Shown: positions 1 through 11,258 of the stretch, piece after piece
Layout of the letters: every line of letters begins with the position of its first letter
How positions within the stretch are numbered: the first letter of the stretch is position 1
Source: Actinokineospora diospyrosa
GTDB taxonomy: Bacteria > Actinomycetota > Actinomycetes > Mycobacteriales > Pseudonocardiaceae
Direction of reading: 5' to 3'
Assembly: GCF_024171925.1 (NCBI RefSeq)
Contig: NZ_JAMTCO010000007.1
Span: 372,001 to 436,000 of the forward strand
DNA: 64,000 nucleotides
Position numbers and translations under genes: made by a program
Notes under the pieces: model-generated
The model's input: the letters and a program-made list of their open reading frames with translations, nothing else
The model's database searches: none
What the model was told of the DNA's origin: nothing

Positions 1-1441
<1,441 letters not shown>

Positions 1442-1455
<14 letters not shown>

Positions 1456-1486
1456 GGCGGAGAAGCAGGAGGAGAGCGCGAGCCAC
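1442..1486 (-). CDS. leuL: leu leader peptide, 14 aa with five consecutive Leu codons
   Basis: Fourteen-codon frame GTG...TGA reading VARALLLLLRRDGV, placed 75 nt upstream of leuA on the same strand. The Leu run (CTC CTC CTG CTT CTC) is what a ribosome-mediated attenuator needs: stalling at low charged tRNA-Leu would change folding of the RNA behind it. A -10 box TAGGCT ends 6 nt before the GTG, so the peptide is probably translated from a leaderless mRNA. The stop codon lies inside the loop side of the first downstream hairpin. Leader-peptide control of leuA is known in actinobacteria; here it is read directly from the sequence. Confidence 0.85.
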
Positions 1487-1492
1487 GCCGCC

Positions 1493-1498
1493 AGCCTA
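1493..1498 (-). promoter_or_regulatory. -10 box of leuL-leuA
   Basis: TAGGCT on the minus strand ends 6 nt before the leader GTG, the spacing expected of a leaderless transcript. No convincing -35 was found. Confidence 0.5.
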
Positions 1499-1514
1499 AC
1501 CACAAGCGCGCGGC

Positions 1515-1538
1515 GATGTGGAATCCACGGTCCACATC
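1515..1538. promoter_or_regulatory. inverted repeat upstream of leuA promoter
   Basis: GATGTGGA, 8-nt spacer, TCCACATC: a perfect 8-bp inverted repeat just upstream of the putative -10 box, where a regulator would overlap the -35 region. The regulator is unknown. Confidence 0.4.
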
Positions 1539-1606
1539 GTGGGCCCGGCTCGCGTTGGGCCGTTCGGAGTAGTTACGGTCGCCCTGGTCAGGGGCACTTT
1601 CCAGGC

Positions 1607-1903
1607 ATGGCAACTCGTAGATGGCACGGCACCAGCACCCGCGGGTCCGCTGCCCGGATCATCACCGGTATCGGTGCTCTCTTCGCGATCATCGAGGTTC
1701 TCTACATCCTGTTGGTCGTGCTCGGGGCGAACACCGCGAACGCGTTCGTCCGCTTCATCGCCTCGATCGCCGAACCCCTCGCGCTGTTCTTCCCCGGGTT
1801 GTTCCCGATCGACAACTACACCGCCGCGGTTGTCGTCAACTACGGCCTGGCCGCGGTGTTCTGGCTCGTGGTGACCGGGCTCATCGCCCGGTTGCTCCGC
1901 TGA
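1607..1903 (+). CDS. small membrane protein, 98 aa (paralogue of next gene)
   Basis: Not assignable to a characterised family. ATG at 1607, preceded at some distance by AGGGG. A basic N-terminus (MATRRWHGTSTRGSAAR) leads into hydrophobic segments at about residues 18-40 and 68-95, separated by an amphipathic stretch containing FFPGLFPIDN. The C-terminal motif NYGLAAVFWL is repeated in the next gene as NYGIAAVVWL. The two genes are 5 nt apart, share layout and are almost certainly a tandem duplicate. Divergent from leuA. Confidence 0.7.
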   Translation: MATRRWHGTSTRGSAARIITGIGALFAIIEVLYILLVVLGANTANAFVRFIASIAEPLALFFPGLFPIDNYTAAVVVNYGLAAVFWLVVTGLIARLLR

Positions 1904-1908
1904 CCGAG

Positions 1909-2250
1909 GTGGCCGGTCCGGACACCCGGCGCCGTGGGCGAAACCTGTCCACGGCCGCCGGGGTCCTGGCCGGTGCCGTCCGCTGGATCGGCCTCGTCGC
2001 CGCGGCGGTCCTGGTCGCGCACGTGGTGCTGGTCATGGCGGACGCCAGTCGTGCCAACATGATCACCGCCGAGGTGCGCGCCGTGGCCGGGGCGCTGGCG
2101 CTGGTCTTCAAGAACCTGTTCACCCTCGAGGACGTCAAGCTCGCCGTCCTCATCAACTACGGCATCGCCGCGGTCGTCTGGCTGGCGGTGTCCTCAATGG
2201 TCGCCAAGTTCATCCGTCGAGTTGGAACGGCTCGCCCCACTTCCCGGTGA
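1909..2250 (+). CDS. small membrane protein, 113 aa (paralogue of previous gene)
   Basis: GTG start at 1909, 5 nt after the preceding stop, so probably co-transcribed. Two hydrophobic segments (about residues 20-42 and 83-105) flank FKNLFTLEDVKLAVLINYG, which aligns with FPGLFPIDNYTAAVVVNYG of the upstream protein. The function is unknown. The last 41 nt overlap the convergent nitroreductase gene tail to tail, so the C-terminal residues serve as coding sequence on both strands. Confidence 0.65.
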   Translation: MAGPDTRRRGRNLSTAAGVLAGAVRWIGLVAAAVLVAHVVLVMADASRANMITAEVRAVAGALALVFKNLFTLEDVKLAVLINYGIAAVVWLAVSSMVAKFIRRVGTARPTSR

Positions 2251-2791
2251 AAGCCGTCTCCGTTACCGAGATCCGTTGCCTGGGCGCGATTTCACGAGCC
2301 CGCTTCGACTCAGGCAACAGGTCCGGTGACCCAAGCGTCCCGACCGCGATGGCTGTAAGAGGCCGGATCGAGTCCGGTAGCCCGAACTCCGCTGATACCC
2401 CTGCCGTGTCGAATCCGGCCATCTGGTGCGCGACGAGTCCTTCGGCTACCGCCTGCAGAACCAGGTTCTGCGCCGCAAGACCCACCCCGTACTCGGCGTA
2501 AGGGACCTCGCCCTTCTCGTTCGCGGTCTCCGCACAGGCCACCAAGAGCGCGCCGGCGTTGCTGGCCCAAGCCTGGTTGCCCGGCGCCAAGAGCGCGAGG
2601 ATCCGGTCGAAGGTGTCCGTGCCGCGCGGTCCAACGAGGAATCGGGCGGGCTGGGTGTTGCCGTAAGAGGGTGCCCAACGCGCGGCTTCCACCAGTCGCT
2701 GAAGGGCCTCTTGCGACACCACGCCGTCCGGGTCGAGAGCGCGGGGGCTCCACCGGTCCCGGATCAGCGGGTGCAACTCGTCAAATCGCAT
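2210..2791 (-). CDS. nitroreductase family protein
   Basis: FMN-dependent NAD(P)H oxidoreductase family, 193 aa, single domain as usual. The N-terminal WSPRALDPDGVV and RWAPSYGNTQPARF are typical FMN/substrate-binding stretches, and the glycine-rich YAEYGVGLAAQNLVLQA helix is conserved in the family. The substrate cannot be told from sequence. The ATG overlaps the end of the upstream mannosyltransferase gene by 11 nt, indicating translational coupling. The 3' end overlaps the convergent small membrane protein gene by 41 nt. Confidence 0.85.
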   Translation of the reverse strand: MRFDELHPLIRDRWSPRALDPDGVVSQEALQRLVEAARWAPSYGNTQPARFLVGPRGTDTFDRILALLAPGNQAWASNAGALLVACAETANEKGEVPYAEYGVGLAAQNLVLQAVAEGLVAHQMAGFDTAGVSAEFGLPDSIRPLTAIAVGTLGSPDLLPESKRAREIAPRQRISVTETAFTGKWGEPFQLDG

Positions 2792-4001
2792 ATCCCCACG
2801 CTGTCACAGCGTAGGCACCGAACCACGACCCGGTCAGCGCGAACGCCGCGACGGACAGCACCATCGTCGAGGTGCGCCGCTTCGCCAGGGCCAGCGCGAT
2901 CGGCACCAGCAGCGCGATCGCGGGCACCATCAGCCGGACCTTGGAGTTCATCAGGCCGTTGGAGCACAGGTCCATCACCAGCACACCCGCCGTGTAGACC
3001 AGCAGTGGCCACTCGACCCGGCGGCGGACCGCGATCGCGAACAGCGCCAGCGCCGCCACGATCATCCCGACCGTGGCCACCTCCAGCACCGACCGGCCGT
3101 CGGCGAGCACGTCCAGGCCGAACTTCACCGTCGCCGCGCCCCCGTCGAACCCGGAGTCCCAGCCGCGCTCCTGCAGGGCGAACCAGCCGTTCCACTCGCC
3201 GGTCCTGGTCCCCACCCAGGCCAGGTACAGCACCAGGCCGAACGGCGCGATCGCCGCGCCGACCCACGGCCGCCAGCCGTCGCGCCGCTTGACGATCGCC
3301 ACGACCGCGGCGACCCCGACGGCCAGGATGAGCGCCGCCGCGGTCGGGCGCACCAGCCCGGCGACCGCGCACGCCAGCCCGGCCTCCAGCCACTGCCGCT
3401 GCAGCAGGAACACCAGCGCCCACACCGCGAACGCGCAGAACATCGCCTCCGAGTAGGCCATCGACAGCACGATCGACATCGGCGACCCGGCGAACAGCGC
3501 CACCAGCACCAGCCCGACCGTGCGCGACCCGCCGCGGATGATCGTGCCCAGCCGGGTCAGCCCGTAGGCGCACACCACGCCGAACGCGATGGTCACCGCC
3601 AACGCCGAGGGCACCAGCCGGAACCCCAGGTCGTGCACCCAGCCGACCAGCGTCGGGTACCCGGGGAAGAACGCCAGCGGGGTCTCCGCGCTGCGCTTGC
3701 CGAACGCGTCGACCAGGCTCGGCGGCACCCCGGCGTACCCGTTGGCCGCGATGGAGAGGAACCACTGCCCGTCCCACGAGCGCAGCGCGTCACTGGCCGA
3801 GGACCCGTTGCGCCCGGACATCCAGCTCAGCGCGAGCAGACCGACCTCGCGCACCCCGAGGAACACCAGGGCGGGCGCGAGCAGCCGCAGCAGCCGCGGT
3901 GGGTTGAGCCGTGCGCGCAACCCCCGACCGCTCGACCCGGCGGCTTCAGGCACCTCATCGACGGCCTCGACGGCCGTGCTCGTCACGTCCGTGGCGGACA
4001 C
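2781..4001 (-). CDS. PIG-V-like membrane mannosyltransferase
   Basis: Polytopic membrane glycosyltransferase resembling GPI mannosyltransferase 2/PIG-V and actinobacterial polyprenyl-phosphate-mannose enzymes. About nine hydrophobic segments are visible. The SWDGQWFLSIAANGY motif after the first segment, followed by FFPGYPTLV, is the family hallmark (acidic catalytic residue plus lumenal loop). Start chosen at GTG 4001 because GGGGAGGG lies 6 nt before it; a GTG at 4022 would add seven residues. Likely role: mannosylation of a lipid or cell-wall component. The acceptor is unknown. Confidence 0.75.
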   Translation of the reverse strand: MSATDVTSTAVEAVDEVPEAAGSSGRGLRARLNPPRLLRLLAPALVFLGVREVGLLALSWMSGRNGSSASDALRSWDGQWFLSIAANGYAGVPPSLVDAFGKRSAETPLAFFPGYPTLVGWVHDLGFRLVPSALAVTIAFGVVCAYGLTRLGTIIRGGSRTVGLVLVALFAGSPMSIVLSMAYSEAMFCAFAVWALVFLLQRQWLEAGLACAVAGLVRPTAAALILAVGVAAVVAIVKRRDGWRPWVGAAIAPFGLVLYLAWVGTRTGEWNGWFALQERGWDSGFDGGAATVKFGLDVLADGRSVLEVATVGMIVAALALFAIAVRRRVEWPLLVYTAGVLVMDLCSNGLMNSKVRLMVPAIALLVPIALALAKRRTSTMVLSVAAFALTGSWFGAYAVTAWGYAI

Positions 4002-4105
4002 CGGCGACCCTCCCCGACTCACTGGCTCGGCGTGCCAACCCTAGCCGCACCGGCAGCGCAGTGGCGGGTGCCACATGAGCCCCGGAAACCGCGTGATGGC
4101 GCAGG

Positions 4106-4111
4106 TAGGCT
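4106..4111 (+). promoter_or_regulatory. candidate -10 box of ask-asd
   Basis: TAGGCT, the commonest -10 form in this window, about 77 nt upstream of the ask start. No clear -35, so this is tentative. Confidence 0.35.
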
Positions 4112-4187
4112 CACCCGACAGACGCAAGTGCGCGGCGCCTCGCTCCTCGAGGGACCCGCGCACTCGGCATGAGGAGGTTGCACGCAA

Positions 4188-5452
<1,265 letters not shown>

Positions 5453-5453
<1 letters not shown>

Positions 5454-6517
5454 TGGCCGGACCTGTTCTCGCCCTGGTCGGCGCCACCGGCGCCGTGGGC
5501 ACCGTGATGATCGACATCCTCAACGGCAGGCAGTCCTGGCCGTGGGGCGAGGTGCGGCTGATCGCCTCACCGCGCTCGGCGGGCAAGAAGATCACCGTGC
5601 GCGGCGAGGAGCTGACCGTGCTCGCGCTGGCGCCCGAGGTGTTCGACGGCGTCGACGTGGCCATGTTCGACGTGCCCGACGAGGTCTCCGCCCAGTGGGC
5701 GCCGATCGCGGCCGAGCGCGGCGCGGTGGCGGTCGACAACTCCGGCGCGTTCCGGATGGACGACGACGTGCCGCTGGTGGTTCCGGAGGTCAACAACGAC
5801 AAGGTGGGCGCGCGGCCGCGGGGGATCATCGCGAACCCGAACTGCACGACCCTGTCGATGATGGCCGCGCTCGGCGCGTTGCACCGCGAGTTCGAGCTCA
5901 AGGAACTGGTCGTCGCCTCGTACCAGGCGGCGTCCGGCGCGGGCCAGGACGGCATCGACCGGCTCTACGCCGAGTACGCCGCCGTCGCGGGCAAGGAGGT
6001 CGGCAACCGCGTCGGCGACGTCCGCGAGGCCCTCGCCGCGGCCGGGCTGTCGCAGGAGGACTCGCCGTTCCCGGCGCCGCTGGCGCTCAACGTCGTGCCG
6101 TGGGCGGGCTCGCTCAAGGCGGACGGTTGGGCCAGCGAGGAGCTCAAGGTCCGCAACGAGGCCCGCAAGATCCTCGGCATCCCGGACCTGAAGGTGTCGG
6201 CGACCTGCGTGCGGGTCCCGGTGGTCACGACCCACTCGCTGGCCGTGCACGCCACCTTCGCCCGCCCGGTGACCGTGGCCCAGGCGCACGAGATCTTCGC
6301 CGCGCAGCCGTCCATCGTGCTGGTCGACGACCCGGCCGCCGGGAAGTTCCCGACCCCGGCCGATGTCGTCGGCGGTGACCCGACCTACGTCGGTCGGGTC
6401 CGCCAGGCGCTGGACTTCCCGAACGCGCTGGACTTCTTCGTGTGCGGGGACAACCTGCGCAAGGGTGCGGCGCTGAACACCTACGAGATCGCCGAGACCA
6501 TCGCGGCGGCCCTGTAA
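5453..6517 (+). CDS. asd: aspartate-semialdehyde dehydrogenase
   Basis: Reduces beta-aspartyl phosphate to aspartate semialdehyde with NADPH. 354 aa, normal length. The N-terminal GATGAVG (residues 10-16) is the NADP-binding loop, ANPNCTT carries the catalytic Cys131, and the conserved basic segment RVPVVTTHS lies in the C-terminal catalytic domain. The ATG shares its first base with the ask TGA stop, so the two enzymes are translationally coupled and catalyse consecutive steps. A strong hairpin terminator follows. Confidence 0.97.
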
Positions 6518-6527
6518 TCCGTAGGTT

Positions 6528-6558
6528 CAGGGGCGGTCCCGGTGTGGGACCGCCCCTG
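6528..6558. terminator. bidirectional terminator between asd and the convergent MFS gene
   Basis: Perfect 13-bp stem CAGGGGCGGTCCC / GGGACCGCCCCTG with a 5-nt loop, 11 nt after the asd stop. Confidence 0.8.
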
Positions 6559-6566
6559 AGTCGTCT

Positions 6567-7742
6567 CTAGACCGCTACCGGTTCCTTGACCGACCGCCCC
6601 GCGCCGAGGAGCCAGGCCACGGCCGCGATCGCGACCCCGCCCATGCCCGCCACGGCGAAACCCCAGGCGGGGGAGGTGTGGTCGACGACGAACCCGATGC
6701 TGGGGGCCCCGATCGAGGCCCCCAGGGTGAACGCCGAGCTCTGCAGCCCGGTCGCCGCGCCGCGCATCGACACCGGGGCCAGCCGCGCGACCTCCTCACC
6801 CGTGGTGGCCACCGTCGGCGCGCAGAGGGCACTGCTGGGCACCAGCGCGAGCGCGAGCAGCCACCACTCGCCGACGAAGAGCGCCGCCGGGATGGTCAGC
6901 ACCCCGAGCAGACCCATCAGCACGACCTGCGGCAGCGACCGCCGCACCGCGCCGTGGACCAGGCCGCCCGCCGCCGAGGCGGTGCAGATGACCACGACCA
7001 GCAGCCCGGTCCAGTCCAGCTGCCCGTTCGCCCGCAGCGCCGCGACCATGGTCACGTCCACGCCGGCCAGGATGAACACCGCGCCGCCGCCGACGACGAG
7101 CACGCCGATGAACTTGGGCGTCAGCCACTCCCGGCGCGGCAGCCGCGCCGTGTCCGCCTTCTCGTGGTCGGCGCGCACCCTCGGGTTGAACACCGCGATG
7201 AGCAGGCCGACGACCACGACCGCGCAGCCGAGGCCGGTCGTCGCCGCCTGCGGGGAGAGCTGGGTGGCCAGCAGCACCGCGAGCGCGGGGCCGACCATGT
7301 AGCTCAGCTCCACCGAGATCGAGTCCATCGAGAACGCCGTGCGCCGCAGCTCCTCGGGCACCATCGCGGCGATGGCCTGCCTGGCGATGGACATCGTGGG
7401 CAGCGCGAGCAGGCCGAAGAAGAACGCGGTCCCCAGCAGCACCGGGTACGACATGAACCGGGCGGTCAACCAGAACGCGCCCTCGCACGCGGTGGCCAGC
7501 AGGATCATCGGCCGCAGCCCGATGCGGTCCACGACGTGGCCCATCAGCGGCGCGCCGACCGCGACCCCGATCGTGCCGACACCGCCGACCAGGCCCGCGG
7601 CGCCGTAGCTGCCGCCGAGGCCGACCGCGACGAGCAGGGTGAGCACCATGGAGGTGGCGGCGAGCGGGATCCGGGCGAAGAACATCAACACCATCAGCGC
7701 GCGAACGCCCGGTAGGCCGAGCATCCGGCGGAACTGCTGCAT
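6567..7742 (-). CDS. MFS transporter
   Basis: Major facilitator superfamily protein of about 391 aa with roughly twelve hydrophobic segments and the loop 2-3 motif GHVVDRIGLRPM, a good match to the MFS signature GxxxDRxGRR. The substrate is unknown. Start placed at ATG 7742 (MQQFRRMLGL); a GTG at 7760 is an alternative that would add six residues. Convergent with asd across a shared terminator and divergent from the catalase gene. Confidence 0.8.
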   Translation of the reverse strand: MQQFRRMLGLPGVRALMVLMFFARIPLAATSMVLTLLVAVGLGGSYGAAGLVGGVGTIGVAVGAPLMGHVVDRIGLRPMILLATACEGAFWLTARFMSYPVLLGTAFFFGLLALPTMSIARQAIAAMVPEELRRTAFSMDSISVELSYMVGPALAVLLATQLSPQAATTGLGCAVVVVGLLIAVFNPRVRADHEKADTARLPRREWLTPKFIGVLVVGGGAVFILAGVDVTMVAALRANGQLDWTGLLVVVICTASAAGGLVHGAVRRSLPQVVLMGLLGVLTIPAALFVGEWWLLALALVPSSALCAPTVATTGEEVARLAPVSMRGAATGLQSSAFTLGASIGAPSIGFVVDHTSPAWGFAVAGMGGVAIAAVAWLLGAGRSVKEPVAV

Positions 7743-7801
7743 GCCCCGATGCCACCCCACTCCACCCGGCGGGTCAACCGATTAACCACTACCGTGAGTT
7801 T

Positions 7802-7818
7802 TCTGGACTGACTCCAGA
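7802..7818. promoter_or_regulatory. inverted repeat upstream of katA
   Basis: TCTGGA, 5-nt spacer, TCCAGA in the promoter region of the catalase gene, about 60 nt before its start. Possible operator for a redox regulator; no regulator gene is adjacent. Confidence 0.35.
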
Positions 7819-7875
7819 TACGGCGGCCGTCGTGCCGCCGGGTCGTGCCACCACCACGAGCAGCCGGAGGAAACC

Positions 7876-9324
7876 ATGGCTTCCAGCCGACCCACCACCA
7901 ACAACGTGGGCATCCCCGTTGGCAGCGACAACGACTCGTTGACCCTTGGCGCTAACGGTCCGATCTTGCTGCAAGACCACTACCTGATCGAGAAGAACGC
8001 ACAGTTCAACCGGGAGCGAGTACCCGAGCGGGTCGTGCACGCCAAGGGCGGCGGCGCGTTCGGCTTCCTCGAGGTGACCGAGGACATCAGCCAGTTCACC
8101 AAGGCCGCGGTGTTCCAGCCGGGCACCCGAACCGAGAGCGTGATCCGGTTCTCCTCGGTCGCGGGCGAGAACGGGTCCCCGGACACCTGGCGCGACCCGC
8201 GAGGGTTCGCGGTGAAGCTCTACACGACCGAGGGGAACTACGACCTCGTCGGCAACAACACCCCGGTCTTCTTCGTGCGGGACCCGATCAAGTTCCCCGA
8301 CTTCATCCGCTCGCAGAAGCGCCGGGCCGACAACCACCTGCGCGACGCCGACATGCAGTGGGACTTCTGGACGCTGCGCACCGAGTCCGCGCACCAGGTG
8401 ACCTGGCTGATGGGCGACCGGGGCATCCCGTCGACCTGGCGGGAGATGAACGGCTACGGCTCGCACACCTACCTGTGGGAGAACGCGGGCGGCGAGAAGT
8501 TCTGGATCAAGTACCACTTCAAGACCGACCAGGGCATCGGCTACCTCGCCCAAGCCGACGCCGACCGGATCGCGGGGGAGGACGCCGATCACTACATCCG
8601 CGACCTGTTCAACACCATCAAGGCGGGCAACCACCCGAGCTGGACCTTGTACGTCCAGGTCATGCCTTACACCGACGCCGCGGACTACCGCTTCAACCCG
8701 TTCGACCTGACGAAGGTGTGGCCGCACGGCGACTACCCGCTGATCAAGGTCGGCCGCTACGTCCTCGACCGCAACCCGGAGAACTACTTCGCCCAGGTAG
8801 AGCAGGCCGCCTTCGAGCCGTCCAACTTCGTGCCCGGTATCGGCCCGTCGCCGGACAAGATGCTGCAAGGTCGCCTCTTCGCCTACCCGGACGCGCACCG
8901 CTACCGGATCGGCACGAACTACGCCCAGCTCCCGGTCAACGCGGCCAAGGCGCCGGTGAACAGCTACGCCAAGGACGGCGCGATGCGGTACGCCAACCCC
9001 GGCGACCCGGTGTACGCGCCGAACTCTTACGGCGGCCCCCACGCTGACGCCTCTTACGCGGGGGAGACCGTGGCGAACTACGGCATCGAGGACGAGGTCA
9101 TCCGCTCGGCCTACCGGCTGCACAGCGAGGATGACGACTGGGGGCAGCCGGGCACCCTGGTGCGCACCGTCTTGGACGACGCGCAGCGCGAACGCTTGGT
9201 GGCCAACATCGTCGGCCACGCCTCGGCCGACGTCAGCCCGCCGGTCCTGCAGCGAGTGATCGAGTACTGGCGCAATGTCGACAAGGCCCTCGGCGACAAG
9301 GTGGCCGAGGGGTTGGCGAAGTAA
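7876..9324 (+). CDS. katA: haem catalase, small-subunit (clade 3) type
   Basis: Disproportionates hydrogen peroxide in the cytosol. 482 aa, typical of small-subunit monofunctional catalases. Visible active-site features: ERVVHAKGGGAFG with distal His55, FSSVAGE, the GNNTPVFFVRDP strand with the distal Asn (residue 127 or 128), and RLFAYPDAHRYRIG with proximal haem ligand Tyr337. The ATG is preceded by GGAGGAAACC. No catR/fur-type regulator gene is adjacent, unlike many actinobacterial catalase loci. A terminator follows directly. Confidence 0.97.
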   Translation: MASSRPTTNNVGIPVGSDNDSLTLGANGPILLQDHYLIEKNAQFNRERVPERVVHAKGGGAFGFLEVTEDISQFTKAAVFQPGTRTESVIRFSSVAGENGSPDTWRDPRGFAVKLYTTEGNYDLVGNNTPVFFVRDPIKFPDFIRSQKRRADNHLRDADMQWDFWTLRTESAHQVTWLMGDRGIPSTWREMNGYGSHTYLWENAGGEKFWIKYHFKTDQGIGYLAQADADRIAGEDADHYIRDLFNTIKAGNHPSWTLYVQVMPYTDAADYRFNPFDLTKVWPHGDYPLIKVGRYVLDRNPENYFAQVEQAAFEPSNFVPGIGPSPDKMLQGRLFAYPDAHRYRIGTNYAQLPVNAAKAPVNSYAKDGAMRYANPGDPVYAPNSYGGPHADASYAGETVANYGIEDEVIRSAYRLHSEDDDWGQPGTLVRTVLDDAQRERLVANIVGHASADVSPPVLQRVIEYWRNVDKALGDKVAEGLAK

Positions 9325-9341
9325 GCACCTCGGGGAACCTT

Positions 9342-9373
9342 GGGCCCGACCTGTCACCCGACCGGTCGGGCCC
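9342..9373 (+). terminator. katA terminator
   Basis: Stem GGGCCCGACC / GGTCGGGCCC (10 bp) with a 12-nt loop, 17 nt after the katA stop. Confidence 0.7.
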
Positions 9374-9585
9374 TCGGTCAATCCGCCCCGAATGTGCGAC
9401 GTCCGCCCCGCTGTCGGGGTATGGGGTGGCCCGGCTCACGCACTGCGATGGCCATCTTCACGTTCGGTGACGGCCGCTCACTCTTCGGCTACTGCGATGG
9501 AATTCAAACCGCTAACGCTCCGCTTGATCGCCTCTTGCCCGTTCGGGCAGAAATGGTTTTCTCGGCCTTTCCCCGGTACTGAGTT

Positions 9586-9618
9586 GGTTGTCCACACCAT
9601 GGACAACCGACAAGGAGA
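9586..9618 (+). promoter_or_regulatory. hairpin abutting the ribosome binding site of the Gly/Leu-repeat gene
   Basis: GGTTGTCCA, loop CACCA, TGGACAACC: a perfect 9-bp stem ending 3 nt before the Shine-Dalgarno AAGGAGA (9612-9618). The left arm plus loop contains TTGTCCACA, the actinobacterial DnaA-box sequence, which may be coincidental. The rest of the ~250-nt upstream gap shows no gene. Confidence 0.5.
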
Positions 9619-9624
9619 AACCCG

Positions 9625-10290
9625 ATGAACAAGATCGCTCGTTTCGTCGCCGCGGGAGTCGCGGGTAGTCTTCTCGCCCTCGGTAGTGCCGGAATGGCAC
9701 AGGCTGAAACAGCCACCATCTCCTCGGCGTCCGTCGAGCGGATCATGACCGCTGACAGCGCGTTGCAGTCAGCCGTCGCCAACCAGGACCTCGCAGGGGT
9801 CCAGACCGCTTTCGCCGACCTGCGCTCCTCCCTGGCCCAGTCCGGGGACGAGACAGCCCTCAAGCTCGACGCCGCGCTCGGTGAGCTCGAGCGCATCGTT
9901 CCCGGACTGCCCATCCCCGACCTCGGTGGTCTGACCGGCGGTCTCCCCGGGTTGCCGGGTGGTCTGCCGGGTGGCTTGCCCGGTCTGAGCGGCTTGCAGG
10001 GTCTGATCAACACCATCACCAACCTGCTGACCTCGCTGCTCGGTGGCCTGCCGCTGGTCGGTGGCCTGACCGGCGGTCTCACCGGCGGTGGCCTGCCCGG
10101 TCTCGGCGCGCTGACCGGTCTGCTCGGTGGCGTGCCGCTGGTCGGTGGCCTGACCGGCGGCCTGACCGGTGGCTCGACCGCCGGTGCGGCCGGTGGCCTC
10201 GGTGGCCTGCTCGGCGGTCTGCCGGGTGGCAGCCTGCTGTCCGGTCTGCTGGGTGGCCTGCCGCTCGTCGGTGGCCTGCTCGGGCACTGA
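9625..10290 (+). CDS. secreted Gly/Leu-rich repeat protein
   Basis: Unrecognised family. 221 aa with a clear signal peptide (residues 1-27, cleavage after AQA), a short helical region to about residue 95, then a low-complexity tail made almost only of Gly, Leu, Pro, Val and Thr. The tail contains three copies of LLGG(L/V)PLVGGL, encoded by near-identical ~45-bp DNA repeats starting near 10036, 10120 and 10246. Such tails suggest a cell-surface or hydrophobic assembly role, but there is no chaplin signature and no functional assignment is made. Flanked by terminators, so monocistronic. Confidence 0.75.
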   Translation: MNKIARFVAAGVAGSLLALGSAGMAQAETATISSASVERIMTADSALQSAVANQDLAGVQTAFADLRSSLAQSGDETALKLDAALGELERIVPGLPIPDLGGLTGGLPGLPGGLPGGLPGLSGLQGLINTITNLLTSLLGGLPLVGGLTGGLTGGGLPGLGALTGLLGGVPLVGGLTGGLTGGSTAGAAGGLGGLLGGLPGGSLLSGLLGGLPLVGGLLGH

Positions 10291-10315
10291 GTGCCGACCT
10301 GCTAGCAACACCGAA

Positions 10316-10338
10316 GTACCCGTAGTACCCGTAGTACC
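10316..10338 (+). repeat. 9-nt tandem repeat
   Basis: GTACCCGTA twice followed by GTACC, between the repeat-protein gene and its terminator. Confidence 0.7.
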
Positions 10339-10365
10339 TGGTGTGTGCCGATAGTGGCACCGAGA

Positions 10366-10413
10366 GCCGGTAATCCGATCCAGTCTCGGATCGGATTACC
10401 GGCCTCTTTATTT
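10366..10413 (+). terminator. strong intrinsic terminator
   Basis: Perfect 16-bp stem GCCGGTAATCCGATCC / GGATCGGATTACCGGC with a 6-nt loop, followed by a T-rich tail CTCTTTATTT. Confidence 0.92.
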
Positions 10414-10490
10414 CACGCTTTGCCCAAACTCGCGGCAGGTTTAACGGCCTTGGTGAATTCTTGCGCAGGCCGGTGCATCGCCGGGGTCAA

Positions 10491-11159
10491 TCAGCCGCCG
10501 GTGGAATGCCAGTGCGTGGTGTACGCGGCGGCCTCGGCGGCCAGCCACGCGTCGAGGTTGTCCAGATTGGTGCTGCGCGATAGCCGGTATTCCTTCGCCC
10601 GGCGGAGGTCGACCACCAGCGGCTCGGCGCCCGCCAGCAGGTCGGCCGCGCACACCGCCAGCAGCCGCAGCGCCGCGTTCGCCCCGTCGCGGGTCAGCGG
10701 CGCCTCCTTCAGGTGGAACAGCACGACCTGCAGCCCGCCGGAGCGCCCGCGCACGGCCAGGTGCGGCGCCACCGTCAACTCCAGACCGCCGACCCGCAGG
10801 ATCGTCGCCGCGCAGTCCACCGGCGTCAGCCGGGCCTTGCGCCACCACGCGAGGAACCCCGCCGCGACCTCCTCGTACGCCCGCGGCTGCCCGGTCAGCT
10901 CTGCCGCGGCAACCGCTTCGGCCAGCACCGCCGCCGGGTCCTGCGCGCGCGCCGCGACCTCGATCGCGGCGAGGATCGGCTGGTAGAAGATCCGCCCGTA
11001 GTGGTCCGGCACGCCTTCGCGCTCGTGCGCCGCGGTGACGATCTCGGTGCGCCTGGACCGCCCGCCCGCCGCGTACTCGGCGAACGCCGTCGCGCTCGCC
11101 ACCACCGCGCCTGCCCGGTGCTCCGCCACGTCCACCCCTGTTCCCGCCGTCGTGCCCAT
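10491..11159 (-). CDS. conserved hypothetical protein, 222 aa
   Basis: No family recognised. Soluble, Ala-rich and mostly helical by composition. The middle holds HYGRIFYQPILAAIEVAAR and later GGLQVVLFHLKEAPLTRDGANAALRLLAVCA. Start set at ATG 11159 because GAGGGAGGG lies 5 nt upstream; the frame stays open for 18 more codons. A TAAGAT -10-like box lies about 35 nt upstream of that start. No operon partner: the next minus-strand gene begins upstream at 11912 but ends 45 nt before this frame opens. Confidence 0.6.
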   Translation of the reverse strand: MGTTAGTGVDVAEHRAGAVVASATAFAEYAAGGRSRRTEIVTAAHEREGVPDHYGRIFYQPILAAIEVAARAQDPAAVLAEAVAAAELTGQPRAYEEVAAGFLAWWRKARLTPVDCAATILRVGGLELTVAPHLAVRGRSGGLQVVLFHLKEAPLTRDGANAALRLLAVCAADLLAGAEPLVVDLRRAKEYRLSRSTNLDNLDAWLAAEAAAYTTHWHSTGG

Positions 11160-11258
11160 CACGGCCCTCCCTCGGTCGGTGTCGATCTCAATCTTACCGC
11201 CGGGGTATGACACAAGTGTTCGAATCGTGGGGCCTGACCTGCGCGGATTCGGCCGGTT

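Noticed and set aside
4023-4187. Lysine riboswitch upstream of ask
   Set aside because: Only 165 nt are available and no lysine-riboswitch core or leader peptide was seen.
9588-9596. Functional DnaA box upstream of the Gly/Leu-repeat gene
   Set aside because: A single TTGTCCACA that is fully explained as part of a 9-bp hairpin; no second box nearby.
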